A stretch of 64,000 nt of DNA from Ancylostoma caninum (GCA_037903475.1 JBAJFG010000621.1:558001-622000); one strand, 5' to 3'; positions 36,313-48,875 are shown, numbered from the stretch's first letter. Made by a program: numbers and translations. The notes: generated by a model from the sequence alone, not told the origin.

Positions 36313-36499
36313 CCGCGACGTTCGTGCCTACAGTTACGAGGATGGCGCCATCGAATTCAAGTGGATTCCCAGCACTGTCAGTTTCTAATGGTTTTGGGCA
36401 GCTGAAGCAATTTTTTCATCATCTTCTTTCTAGAAACAAGCGAAAAGACCCCGGGCTGATTACAATACCGAAGGCGACGAGGATATCGATGTCATCTAG
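36313..36499 (+). pseudogene. Possible captured gene fragment, two exons
   Basis: Exon 36313-36376 follows a TTTTCAG acceptor and ends before a GTCAGT donor. Exon 36434-36499 follows a TTTCTAG acceptor. Joined, they read RDVRAYSYEDGAIEFKWIPS.. and then KQAKRPRADYNTEGDEDIDV.. to a TAG stop: a basic patch followed by an acidic C terminus. The exon before (ending at 36259) carries a stop in the frame needed to join, so the gene looks incomplete. A second frame through the same exons, starting at ATG 36209, is also open. It lies inside the 34677-37147 TIR element. Family not recognised. Confidence 0.4.
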
Positions 36500-37358
36500 T
36501 GGGTTTTTATCTTTTCACACACTTGGATTGAACTTGAAACACTTGTTCTTCTTTCAACACCAAATTCTTTTTCAAGGCTGTAATGTTTTTAGAATGTGCT
36601 ATACTATGGTGCCGATGGTAGACAATCGCCGCATAAATTCCAACTCAGCATACTTACCTACTGCGCCTTCGCTACCGAAACTCAACGATGCTCATAAGTA
36701 GTTTCACTGTTGGTTTATTGAGTTTAACTTTCTGTATAGTTTATTTTTTCCTTGCTTGAAGTTCTTTTCCTCATTGGAGCTGTTTTTTCTTCATTCGTTA
36801 CCCGATTCGAAATTGTTCAAGAAGTGATTGTTTTCATCTAAGGAACTCTATATCTTAGATGCAGTTTTTTCACCGTATTGTCACATCATCACATAAGTCT
36901 CCTTGTTAGATGCCGATTTTGCTACTTGTGATCAATTTTATTGTTAGATGCCAATTTCGTTATTTGTAGTCTTTGTGCTTTATTCCCATCCTCAGAAGAA
37001 ATAAATCATGGCTTTAACCCTTGAAAACACGAGTACAACTTTGAATGGAGTCATATCAGAACGAAATGAAAGACGAAACGAAATGAATGATGGGCGGCGG
37101 GTCGGCCGTTGCTCGACCGCGGGTCGGCCGTTCTTATTGTCTGAGCGGAATTGATTAGGAGAAGACGCATGCGCCGCATTTGCAGAGGAAACACAACCCT
37201 GACGTCCCTCGCATTTCGCCTCCGATACTCTAGTGAGCTTCATCGGGGAACGTAGTTGTGAAGATATTAGAGGAAGAGAGAACGCGAGAAATAGTGGCTT
37301 GTTCGGAGAGGCGGGCGAGGAATGCGGATTATAGACACGGATATGTACTCAGCTATTA

Positions 37359-37935
37359 CCGTTTTTGAAAAGTAGAGACTATTTCTATCTATTTGATTCG
37401 GCTCCTTGACAAATGCCAAGAGTGGCAGCGTTCCTAGCTGGACTCATCCACTCACGAACGCTGCGGTCTTTCGAACAGTGTGTTGGGGAAGAATTTAGAA
37501 TAGGTTGCTGGCACGATTGAGCAACTTTCCGTCCGTCTACCAGTGCTCTATTATTCTATCAGTGTTCTACTCTTGTCCTTACTGCACTGTGGGCATTCCG
37601 ACTAAGTATCAGACTGAAGTTGAGCTTGCCAAAGTCTAAAATCTGTACTGAAAATCCTTGAACAGATTAACAAATGCAAACGCATGGCACCTAGTCGGAA
37701 TGCCCGCAATGCGATAAAGACAAGAGCAGAACACTGACAGAATAATAGCACTGATAGAGGACGGAAAGTTGTCCAGCTGGACCAACAGCCTATTCCAAGC
37801 TCTTCCCCACCACAGTGTTTGAAACACCGCAGCTTTCGTGAGTAGATGAGTAAAGCGATGAACGCTGCCAGCCTTAGCATTTGCCAAGGAGCCGAATTAA
37901 ACATGTGGAAATAGTCTCTACTTTTTTTGAAACGG
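37359..37935. repeat. Foldback element, 577 bases
   Basis: Inverted arms run from CCGTTTTTGAAAAGTAGAG inwards through ATTCGGCTCCTTG and CATTCCGACTA, with complements at the far side. About 95 bases just upstream (37270-37365) resemble 18497-18600. Confidence 0.75.
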
Positions 37936-37974
37936 ACTACACATAAAATCAGAATTTTTGCTGAAGCCTTGTTT

Positions 37975-38430
37975 ATAGGGGTTATTTGACATGTTGATCA
38001 CGAACGTCGTACTCATTCTAGGCACTTTTCGATGTTTTTTGATGCCACGATCACGAAAATGGCGCAGTTCTCCACATTAGCCCCATTTTTGTAAGGTTGT
38101 GGTGGGAATAATGAAGGAGAGTGAATTAAATGCTAGTATCGGCAGGGAATTCAAAGTAATGGCAGTGGCATTAGCTGCTCCGAGCTAACGTAGATGGTGG
38201 AAGGGGGGGGGGTGGGGTGGCTATGGTACAAAGTGGGTAGGATGTTCATGTGTATCACCATCAAGAACCTCTTAATCAATCAGTGATGAAATTTGCGAAG
38301 TTTTGGACGAAAAATGCGGGAAGGTGGCTTTTGCCATTTCATTGCCAAAATTGATATTTTCTCTTTTTTTCTTCTTGCTGCAAGCTTGCCACATCCCTAC
38401 AAAAACATAAGTTAGAAAATTAGTGCGATC
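37975..38430. repeat. Diverged foldback-family copy
   Basis: GGGGTTATTTGACATG followed by TTGATCACGAACGTCGTAC matches the arm of the 33.9 kb foldback; a short complement (CTTCGTGATCGGGAC) occurs near 38430. A run of nine G's lies near 38203. Confidence 0.5.
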
Positions 38431-38694
38431 TTCGTGATCGGGACATTAACAGAACTCCTTAGGAAGTCCAGGCAAAAATATCTAGAGAAAATCGATTCGA
38501 TGACAAGACTCCTTGTATAATTCTGTGAATTCGTTAACAGAGTATGCTAGAAGAAGCAAGTGTATTCACCTATGTTGATTGAACTTTCGATTTAAGTGGT
38601 GAAACTGTTCACAAGGTCATGACCAGCCCACACGCCAAAAAGACCTGACGAGCCATCGGCGTCAGAATTATAGAAGCGGATGCGATTTTTCCTA

Positions 38695-38892
38695 CAGGAA
38701 GCTCCAAATGTCCGCAGTCAAGAGGGACGTGGCCACGACGCGGCTTTAGACAGAGACACATGCGCTCGGCATGCTGCCACTGGTTGTCTGCAGAGTCAGA
38801 GAAGCCAGAGGCAGCATAGAGAGCGCCTGTGTCTGATCAAGGAGCCGCGCCGTGGCCACGCCCTCTTGACTGCGGACATTTGGAGCTTCCTG
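38695..38892. mobile_element. 198-base palindromic MITE, copy 2 (TA target)
   Basis: Same length and ends as 33677-33874, in opposite orientation, with TA on both flanks. The long frames seen over it are palindrome by-products. Confidence 0.85.
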
Positions 38893-39718
38893 TATGTCAT
38901 TCAACGTCATTCTCTGGTCATCGCTAATGTCTTGAAAATTACCACATTCTCCTGACAAGTCTCCAAGAGAGGCCGTTCCAAACACGAAAGAATGGCAATA
39001 TCTTCTCGATGTAAAAGTCTTAATGTCTTGAATGAAGCATGTCCTAGCATAGATTTTTGCAAAATCCATGAAAATGACTAAAGAGTTCGCATTTTTTAAC
39101 AGCTTCAATTATTGTCTCAAGAGATATCGTTCACCCGATCTTTCCAAACCTATCATCCCAAATATCCATTCATTCGTTCCCTGAAAATGATTATTGGAAC
39201 AATCCATTCATTGTGATAGTCAAGCATTCCCGCCGGCCTCACCTGCCCCTTCCAAAATGGACTGTATTTAGCACTCACGTTTTCCATTTTATTCAATCTC
39301 GAACTTTTCCCGTGTCTTACAGCACTCCCATGATTTTGGACGAGAGAAATTTATATCTCCGGAAGTGGCTTAAAAATCAAAACTCCAACTCCACATGTGT
39401 TACTCCTAGGATGGGCAATCGGAACTGAGATTGAGTATGAGATGAGGCTTTTTCTTAATTTTGCATGGCATTCTTGGATCTACTTAAAAGTAACAATGGT
39501 AATCATATATTGGAGAAGGAGAAATGGTGGTCTATGTAGATGACGCATATTTCCCGTCAACATTTTCCCACGGCCTCCTACGGTTACTACACTACTCTTC
39601 ATACCGGATGAAGCCAAGAGCGAAAGCGAACCATCAAATTTGCACAAAGGTTCCATTTCATTGAATCAAATGAATATTGAAGCTCTCGAACATCCCCTGT
39701 ATCTTAGTGCTTGTTAGA

Positions 39719-40768
39719 GGGTGTGGAGCGTTAGTTGCGGTTGAACATTAATTGCATGAGGTGCGAAGATCTCGCACTTCACTCGCACCTCCGCAACATT
39801 GACAACCGTTGCTCTAGCAGTCTGCGTTCTCCAGAGTTAGTAAGGGCAGCTGCCGAGGACAACTCGGACCAGTTGTCGCGGACGACATCTAGGTATTGCA
39901 GCCATCCTGTAATATACGTCATCAAGGAAACTTTATAAACCTGTTGTTGTGGCTAATGTTTCCGAAAGGCAGTGGTATTAAATCCCGTGGAAAAACCGCA
40001 CGAACTTATTGCCCAACCTAATATATGTCCAATATTTTGGGTGTTTCGAAGATTGAAAATGGTCCAATAATTCTACTCTGATATCATAAATAAGGGTCAG
40101 CAACGCAACACGAGTTGGCAATACGTCGAGTTGAACCTCCAGCTGCATCTCCTCTCTGGTGCTGCCATCTCCTCGCCAACTGCTGCTAAAGCTTTTGATC
40201 TTTTAGTAGTAATTGCTGAAGGATGGCAACAACTGATGGGAGGATTGCAGCAGCTGGGAGGAGATGCTGCTAGGGTATCACCATCTGAGTAGAAAAAAAA
40301 TCAGAGGTGCTTCGATTATCAACCGGATGAGTTTAAGAGTGAACCATTTCGGATTACGATCACTTTCCTCATTTCCCGCCGCCTTTCAGTTTCACTCTGC
40401 ACAGCTCGCCTATTTTTCCTACTGGAAGCAAACAAAATAGTCTCTAGCGCAGATTTTGACAAAATTGATCACAACGTTCGTTCTGACCATGGTGCTGAAC
40501 CTAGGATTGCAGCAGAATCTGAGGGAGCAAAATTATCAAGTGCTACCTTTACCCGGCTGAGGTTTGTGACAACTGCGACATCGCGCGCGACGTACTTTAG
40601 GGATCGCGGCAAATATCAGTTTTTCGGGGCCCGCCCACATGTCGTAATGGGCAGTGCGAGTGATTTGGACAATTAAAGGCGCGAGCGAGGTGCGAAGACG
40701 CTAACGACCCTTGAAGCATATCTGGAGTCTCGCACCTATAATGAACCGCAACTAACGCTCGCCATCCC
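39719..40768. mobile_element. 1.05 kb element with perfect 8-base target duplication
   Basis: Perfect direct repeat TTGTTAGA at 39711-39718 and 40769-40776. Inverted ends are GGGTGTGGAGCGTTAGTTGC and the complement of GGGATGGCGAGCGTTAGTTG. Eight-base duplications suggest hAT, though the GGG end is not the usual CAG. No transposase is seen. Confidence 0.8.
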
Positions 40769-40898
40769 TTGTTAGAAGATCAAAGCGTAGAAAAATCCAT
40801 GGCCGAAGAGCATGCTTTATCCCTGGATCTACTTTGAATTTCTTCTACAATTTTTCAGCCCTGTTGACATACTTTTCTCTTCCCTGAGGTGGACAACC

Positions 40899-41003
40899 AC
40901 GTATCAATACTATAATGGCAAGGTATGCAACTATATCAAGAGTAAAAACACTACGTATCAATACTATTCTGGCAAGGAATGCAACTATATCAAGAGTAAA
41001 AAC
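40899..41003. repeat. Two-copy 53-55 base tandem duplication
   Basis: ACGTATCAATACTATAATGG and the bases up to AGAGTAAAAAC are repeated immediately with a few changes. Confidence 0.85.
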
Positions 41004-41273
41004 AAACTCAATACAGTCAAAATTCTTTCAACCCCTCTTCAGTAATGTAAAGAAGAAACGCAATTAATCTCAAAAACATTGCTTTTTCTAGCGTGGAGTG
41101 CATCAATTCCGTCAGAGGCGTCCTCTGGAGGAGCAAAATGGACCAAAGAGGGGACACTTCGCACCCTTTCACTTTGTCGGGCATCGCTCCTCTGATAGCT
41201 AATTCCGAGTCAGGAACGGATTGTAAGACCACCGCTCAAAATTGAATGCCTGCTAAATATGTGGCCACCACTA

Positions 41274-41461
41274 TATATGACTCTGCCAACTAATTTGTCC
41301 TCGCAAAAATGCAAAGTAGAAAATGAATGGCAAAATCCGAACGATTCGAGTTATGCCACCATTTCATTTTCACTGTGCCATGCTCCGAACGGTCCGGATT
41401 GTGGCCATTCATTCCCAACTTGCATTTTTACGCGGACAAATTAGTTGGCAGCGTCATATAT
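41274..41461. mobile_element. Palindromic MITE, about 188 bases
   Basis: Inverted ends ATATATGACTCTGCCAACTA and complement, continuing through AATTTGTCC and AAATGCAA. TA flanks suggest a Tc1/mariner-type origin. Confidence 0.7.
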
Positions 41462-42278
41462 CGCGTTATTCATGTTTACAGCACTGCAATGTTGATATGC
41501 CTCTCCAAAATTCCACCTTCCACATCCTCTCGATGCGACGAAAACGAAAACAGGGTTTCTTTGCACAGCGGTCGCGACCAGGGGTGTGCGGAATTTTCTT
41601 TTTTTTTCATTTTCCGCCCATTTTCGGCCTTCCGTTTTACGTTTTACGGTTTTTGGCCCGGAAAACGAAAAATCCCTGAAAATTATGGAGGGGCGATCGT
41701 TGTCTCCCGCGTATTTCCCTATCCTGAAGAAGGTTGATTTGTACGCGCAATGTAAATGAGTTCACAACAATGGGGCAAAAATTGACGTTTAAACGCCGCG
41801 AAGTCCGAACTGTTTCTTTTGTCTCAGCTGCGGGTAAATGTCCCGTCGCGGTTTTGCTGGTCTTCATCGTGGTTCCGAATATGCCATACAAGTGCCCTGC
41901 TCTACTCGAAATTCTCAAAAAAGAAAAAAAGGTCCCACAGAAGTGAGGAGTGAACTCATACAAAATTTCTATGAAACTGTGACTGCCATGGTCAGTGCAC
42001 CAAGCATTCTTTCGAATCAACGCATGATGTAGGCTCTTTTTCCAACTTGACGAAAGCATGAGGCTACACCATAATTGTCACCGTTTTAATCAGACGATGA
42101 TCTCCAGCTCTACAGTGGCGCCGCTGGCGCCTGATGTCTTGCGCAATGTTGGGACTGCTTCTGTTTCACGTTCCCCACACTTTGTTTTTCTCTTCCTTCC
42201 TCTATCGCTGACCTGACTCGCTCCAACAGGATCTGTTGTGGATAAGGTGCTCCTCGGATCCCAAGCGTATCAATTATA

Positions 42279-42511
42279 GTCTGTCCGAAACGACGAGTCC
42301 GCCCACGCACATGGGAATCGAGAGGCGGCGCGGCTGCGACGGATGCTGTTGGCTGCCACGTCGTCCATGTCACAGCCAAATCATTGGTCAATATCATGAA
42401 GATAACGATGAAACGTGATACGCAGATCAGGGATGATGACGTGGAGCGCTGGCAAACGTGGCAGCTTCTCAATCCCCGCGTGCGTGGGCGGACTCGTCGT
42501 TTCGGACAGCC
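42279..42511. mobile_element. 233-base palindromic MITE inside the hAT-like element
   Basis: Inverted ends GKCTGTCCGAAACGACGAGT continue through CCGCCCACGC; TA flanks on both sides (42277-42278 and 42512-42513). Confidence 0.8.
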
Positions 42512-43369
42512 TACACCATAGTTGCCTTCTTGTCTGAATTTTTGCAGAGTAGGTTTGCTCCAATGTAAAGCAAAGAAGCCGCACTTTTAACACTTTACAG
42601 CTTCTCGTACAATTAAACATTCAGTGATAAGGATGCTTATCGATTATGTAATTCTGATTTCTGGTCGCAAACCTCTGCTTGGGCAAAATTTTCCGTTTTC
42701 CGCCCATTTTTGGCCTTCCGTTTTTCGTTTTACGGTACTAGTGGCCCCGTAAGCCACGTTATTGTGCTACTTTCCGTAGTGTGACAGTATTGACCCGTTG
42801 TGGTTTTTCGTGCGCGCCAACAGGTTGTGTGAGATTCACACCCTCAACTCGAGCTACACTATCTCACAACTGTATATGTATATCTACATATAAAATTATT
42901 CAGTCGAAAAAGAGCACATAGCGTAGCGAATGAGAGAAGATAACTCACAGAATCCGTGAATCAATTTGTTTTGTTGTTTCTATCTCTGTCTTTCGCGAGC
43001 AGCGAGCATACCAAGGACTGCGTGAAATACAGAACACAACTGCTTTTGTATTGTACAAACCACTCGGTCAATAACTCAGTAAGCCAATCATACAAACACA
43101 CCCTCAGCATTACCACTGTATGTGACTATCCCATCCTTCTAGTTCAAACCAAACTTATTCTAAAAACTTTATACTTTCCAAAGTTTTGAACAAAAACTGA
43201 AAACAAATTATTGTGAGAAGAGAATAAGCATCCCGACGCTTATTTCCACCAACCTTCTTTGTCATTACTCACCGATATTCACCGACACGACGTGGCTCAT
43301 TTATACTAAACCAAAAAAGTTCTAAGTGATGATTAAGAAAGTGATCAATACTCAAATCCACGTGGCCTA

Positions 43370-44775
43370 GGGAAGGGAGATGATCAACAGGGTTGATGGT
43401 ATAAATGAGTAGGAGCATAAGTTATTGGTTATTTTTCGCTTAAGCTCAGGAAACGAAGATGCTTCATGAGATTGGTGGGATACTTGGGGAGGCGATCCAC
43501 GGTGTTGGCGGAATACATGGGATGGGTGCGTAAATTATTGCTTAGGCTTTTGCCTGAGCTTCTGGAACGGAATGTAATCCACTGGTTGGGGGGATACATG
43601 AGGTGGGTTATTTTCTAGACTTTTGTCTGAGTTTCTAGTAAGGGAGGTTGTCCACAGAGTTGACGAGATACGGACTTTTGCCTGAGTTTCTAGTAGTGGA
43701 GGTGGTCCACGGGGTTGGCGAGAAACATTGGGTGGGTGCGCAATTTATTGTCCAGGCTTTTGTTTGAGTTTCTGGAAAGGGAGGTAATCCACGGGCTTGG
43801 AGGGATACATGAGGTGGGTGCGCAAGTTACTTTCTAGACTATTGTCTGAGTTTCTTGGAAGGGAGGCAATCCACGGGGTTGGCGGGATACATGGGGTGGG
43901 TGCGTAAGTTATTTTGTAGACTTTTGCCTGAGTTTCTAGTAGTGGAGGTGGTCCACGGGGTTGGCGAGAAACATTGGGTGGGAGAGCAGATTATTTTCTA
44001 GACTTTTGCCTGAGTTTCTTGGAAAGGGAGGCAATCCACGGGGTTGGCGGGGTACATGGGGTGGGTGCGTAAATTATTGTCTAGGCTTTTGCCTGAGTTT
44101 CTAGTAAGGGAGGTGGTCCACAGGGTTGACGAGATACATGAGGTGGGTGCGCAAGTTATTTTCTAGACTTTTGCCTGAGTTTCTTAGAAGGGAGGCAACC
44201 CACGGGGTTGGCGGGATACATGGGGTGGGTGCGTAAATTATTGTCTGGGCTTTTGCCTGAGTTTCTGGAAAGGGAGGTGGTCCACGGCGTTGGCGGGATA
44301 CATGAGGTGGGTGCGCAATTTATTGTCCAGGCTTTTGTTTGAGTTTCCAGTAAGGGAGGTTTCTAGTAAGGAAGGTGGTCCACGGGGTTGGCGATAAACA
44401 TTGGGTGGGTGCGCAAGTTACTGTCCAGGTTGATGCCTAAGCTTTTGGGAAGGGGGGTAATCTACGGGGTTGCTGAGATACATGAGGTGGGTGCGCAAGT
44501 TACTTTCTAGACTTTTGCCTGAGTTTCTTGGAAGGGAGGCAATCCACGGGGTTGGCGAGATACATGGGGTGGGTGCGTAGATTATTGTCTAGGCTTTTGC
44601 CCGAGTTTCTGGAAAGGGAGGTGGTCCACGGGGTTGGCGGTATACATGAGGTGGGTGCGCAATTTATTGTCCAGGCTTTTGTTTGAGTTTCTAGTAAGGG
44701 AGGTGGTCCACGGGGTTGATGAGACACATTAGGTGGGTGCGCAAGTTATTGTCTAGGCTTTTGCGCGAGATAGTA
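43370..44775. repeat. Minisatellite A, unit about 85 bases
   Basis: Roughly 16 diverged units built around GGAGGTGGTCCACGGGGTTG, then ATACATGRGGTGGGTGCG and GGCTTTTGCCTGAGTTTCT. Unit length varies and the frame is not kept, so it is not a coding repeat. Confidence 0.9.
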
Positions 44776-45164
44776 ACCCCGTGAGTTCCTTGGCTCAACG
44801 TTTCACCGCATTCTATCAGTGTTGGTATTAGAGTTCGAGTAGAGTGTCTGCAAACAAACCTAATTAAGCACTTCATTCAGTCTCAACACCTGTCTGAATA
44901 GAACTAATCCTTAGATTTTGAGAAACTCAAACTGAACAGTGGCAAACAGCTTGTCAAGGAGTCGTAAAATGCCAAAATTGACTGTTTGAAATTTTTGAAG
45001 ACCACGACCTTCTTTTTGTTGACGATCAATGAACACGTGTTGCCTTTTGCCTGAAGCCAACGCCGCCTTACCACTGAGCCAGCCAGCCGGACTCACGGGA
45101 AAATCCCGGCCAACAGACCTCGCCAATTCACTACTGGCCCAGTTGGACTCAAGGAAAAGTTCCG

Positions 45165-47400
45165 ATTTTTCCAATGGACCAGTGCTCTCCTTTACCTAAA
45201 ACCAGCGCTACTTTACCACTAGCCCAGTCAAACCCAAGGGAAAATACCGCGCAGTGGACAAGTGTGCCCCTTCATCTGACACCGGCGCGACACGTGTGTC
45301 CCTTTACCTGAGACGGGCGCAACTTTGCTGCTGACAGCGTCGCAGTTAAAGGAAAATCCTGACCAGCGGACCCGTGTGCCCCTCACCAGAGACCGGCGCC
45401 TGTTTACCATTGGCCCAGTCGAACCCAAGGGAAGTGCTGACCAAAGACCCGTGTGTCCCTTTACCAGAGACCAGCACCTATTTACCACTGACGGGAAAAT
45501 TCTGACCAACGACCCATGTGCCCCTGCTTACCATTGGCCCAGTCGAACCCAAGGGAAAATCCTGAAATCCCTTGTGCCCCTTTGCCTGAGGTCGGCGCCT
45601 TTTTATCATTGGTCCAGTCGAACCCAAGGGAAAGTTCTGACCAACGGACCCGTGTGCCCCTTTACCTGAGACCAGCAACTGTTTACCACTGGCCTAGTGG
45701 AACCCAAGAGAAAGTCCTGACCAACGGACCCGTGTGCCCCTTTACCTGAGACCAGCAACTGTTTACCACTGGCCCAGTGGAACCCAAGGGAAGTGCTGAC
45801 CAAAGACCCGTGTGCCCCTTTACCAGAGTCCAGCACCTGTTTACCACTGGCGGGAAAATTCTGATCAACAGACCCATGTGTCCCTTTACCAGAGACCAGC
45901 ACCTGTTTACCATTGGCCCAGTCGAACCCAAGGGAAAGAGCTGAGCAACGACCCGTGTGCCCCTTTACCTGAGACCAGCAACTGTTTACCACTGGCCCAG
46001 TGGAACCCAAGGGAAAGTCCTGACCAACGGACCCGTGTGCTCCTTTACCTGAGACCGGCGCCTGTTTACCATTGGCTCAGTCGAACCCAAGGGAAGTGCT
46101 GACCAAAGACCCGTGTGCCCCTTTACCAGAGTCCAGCACCTGTTTACCACTGGCGGGAAAATTCTGACCAACAGACCCATGTGTCCCTTTACCAGAGACC
46201 AGCACCTGTTTACCGCTGACGGGAAAATTCTGACCAACGACCCATGTGCCCCTGTTTACCATTGGCCCAGTCGAAGCCAAAGGAAAGTGCTGACCAACGG
46301 ACCCGTGTGACCCTTTACCAGATTCCAGCACCTGTTTACCACTGGCGGGAAAATTCTGACCAACAGACCCATGTGTCCCTTTACCAGAGACCAGCACCTG
46401 TTTATCACTGGCCCAGTGGAATCCAAGGGAAAGTCCTGACCAACGGACCCGTGTGCCCCTTTACCTGAGACCAGCAACTGTTTACCACTGGCGGGAAAAT
46501 TCTGACCAACAGACCCATGTGTCCCTTTACCAGAGACCAGCACCTGTTTATCAGTGGCCCAGTGGAATCCAAGGGAAAGTCCTGACCAACGGACCCGTGT
46601 GCCCCTTTACCTGAGACCAGCAACTGTTTACCACTGGCCCAGTGGAACCCAAGGGAAAGTCCTGACCAACGGACCCGTGTGCCCCTTTACCTGATACCGC
46701 AACTGTTTACCACTGGCGGGAAAATTCTGACCAACAGACCCATGTGTCCCTTTACCAGAGACCAGCACCTATTTACCGCTGACGGGAAAATTCTGACCAA
46801 CGACCCATGTGCCCCTGTTTACCATTGGCCCAGTCGAAGCCAAGGGAAAGTGCTGACCAACGGACCCGTGTGACCCTTTACCAGATTCCAGCACCTGTTT
46901 ACCACTGGCGGGAAAATTCTGACCAACAGACCCATGTGTCCCTTTACCAGAGACCAGCAACTGTTTACCACTGGCCCAGTGGAACCCAAGGGAAAGAGAC
47001 CAGCACCTGTTTACCACTGGCGGGAAAATTCTGACCAACGGACCCGTGCTCCTTCACCTGAGACCAGCAACTGTTTACCACTGGCCCAATGGAACCCAAG
47101 GCAAAGTCCTGAGCAAAGGACCCGTGTGCCCCTTTACCTGAGACCGGCGCCTGTTTACCATTGGCCCAGTCGAACCCAAGGGAAGTGCTCACCAAAGACC
47201 CGTGTGCCCCTTTACCAGAGTCCAGCACCTGTTTACCACTGACGGGAAAATTCTGACCAACGGACCCGTGTGCCCCTTTACCTGAGACCAGCAACTGTTT
47301 ACCACTGGCGGGAAAATCCCGACCAATGGACCCGTGTGCCTCTTTACCTGAGACCGGCGCATGTTTACCACTGGCCCAGTCAAAATCAAGGAAAAACCCC
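45165..47400. repeat. Minisatellite B, unit about 75-80 bases
   Basis: Some 25-30 units with ACCCGTGTGCCCCTTTACC, AGACCAGCACCTGTTTACCA and either GGCGGGAAAATTCTGACCAA or GGCCCAGTGGAACCCAAGGG. The two alternative linkers alternate irregularly. Frames of up to 145 codons are repeat artefacts. Confidence 0.92.
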
Positions 47401-47669
47401 AACGGATGGGAACAGCGCTACCACTTCGTTTCAAAACCATGTCAGGAAACAAAACCATGTGCTAGGATTTTGTTGTAACGTTAATCGACATTATTAGGAT
47501 TATTGGGCTCCAAATCGGATTTGCAGGGAGCCCCTTCACCCCTGAGAATGGCTTGCTGGATTAAAAAAATCTTATATCTGTTTGATTCTTTGAATCCAGT
47601 TGTTTAGTTTCACCATTATTTTTTGAATTTTTATTACTAGACTGTGTACCCGGCTTTGCTCGGGTCCTG

Positions 47670-48875
47670 GCAAAAATAGCGAAAAATCAATAAAATCGAT
47701 AAATCGATAGTGCTGTACAAAACGGTTGTCATATTCGTGTTCAGCGTATTGACATACCCCAGTGACATGTCTTCGCCGCGCAGGGGCAAAATTAGCGAAA
47801 AATCAGTAAAATCGATAAATCAATAGTGCTGTACAGAACGGTTGTCATATTCGTGTTCAGCGTATTGACGTACCCCAGTGACATGTCTTCGCCGCGCCCG
47901 GGGCAAAATTAGCGAAAAATCAATAAAATCGATAAATCGATAGTGCTGTACAAAACGGTTGTCATATTCGTGTTCAGCGTATTGACATAGCTCAGTGACA
48001 TGTCTTCGCCGCGCAGGGGCAAAATTAGCGAAAAATCAGTAAAATCGATAAATCAATAGTGCTGTACAGAACGGTTGTCATATTCGTGTTCAGCGTGCTG
48101 ACATACCCCAGTGGCATGTCTTCGCCGCGCCCGGGGCAAAATTAGCGAAAAATCAATAAAATCGATAAATCAATAGTGCTGTAGAAAACGGTTGTCATAT
48201 TCGTGTTCAGCGTATTGACATACCCATGTCTTCACCGTCCCTGAAGCAAAATTAGCGAAAAATCAATAAAATCGATAAATCGATAGTGCCGTACGAAACG
48301 GTTGTCATATTCGTCTTCAGCGTATTGACATACCCCAATAGCCATGTCTTCACCGTCCTGGGGCAAAATTAGCGAAAAATCAATAAAATCGATAAATCGA
48401 TAGTGCCGTACGAAACGGTTGTCATATTCGTCTTCAGCGTATTGACATACCCCAATAGCCATGTCTTCACCGTCACTGGGGCAAAACAAGCGAAAAATCA
48501 ATAAAATCGATAAATCGATAGTGCCGTACGAAACGGTTGTCATATTCGTCTTCAGCGTATTGACATACCCCAATAGCCATGTCTTCACCGTCACTGGGGC
48601 AAAACAAGCGAAAAATCAATAAAATCGATAAATCGTGTGCCGTACGAAACGGTTGTCATATTCGTCTTCAGCGTATTGACATACCCCAATAGCCATGTCT
48701 TCACCGTCACTGGGGCAAAACAAGCGAAAAATCAATAAAATCGATAAATCGATAGTGCCGTACGAAACGGTTGTCATATTCGTGTTCAGCGTACTGACAT
48801 ACCCCAGTAGACATGTCCTCGCCACGCCTGGGGCAAAAATAGCGAAAAATCAATAAAATCGATATAATCGATAAA
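47670..48875. repeat. Minisatellite C, unit about 118 bases
   Basis: About ten units carrying AAATCAATAAAATCGATAAA, GTCATATTCGTSTTCAGCG and TGACATACCCC..CATGTCTTC. The unit matches the arm of the dispersed foldback family (16.4 kb and 34.2 kb copies). Confidence 0.92.

Larger units (their letters stand above)
34677..37147. mobile_element. 2.5 kb TIR element with TAAGAACGGCCGACCCGCGG ends
   Basis: The left end reads CGCTCAGGCAGTAAGAACGG and the right end is the complement of CGCTCAGACAATAAGAACGG. Both continue into GACCCGCGG. The GACCCGCGG word is repeated four times just inside the left end and twice inside the right end, as subterminal repeats. The flanking sequences (GAATGGCGT and GAATTGATT) do not form a convincing target duplication. 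A hAT element (34872-35983) is nested inside. Confidence 0.7.

Noticed and set aside
41637..42059. 140-codon frame as a possible hAT transposase
   Set aside because: No RW/dimerisation or catalytic hAT motifs seen; it overlaps subterminal repeats and other frames.
42956..43189. Small secreted protein (start MNQFVLLFLSLSFASSEHT)
   Set aside because: The signal-peptide look is suggestive, but the frame lies within the transposon-like element and the rest is low-information with no cysteine pattern.
45228..47497. Frames of up to 145 codons with GKGTHGSVGQNFP-like repeats
   Set aside because: They arise from minisatellite B in all frames; no conserved phase.
43370..48875. CRISPR-like alternation of repeats and spacers
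   Set aside because: Units are long, diverged and contiguous tandem repeats in a eukaryotic genome; no short palindromic repeats with unique spacers and no cas genes.
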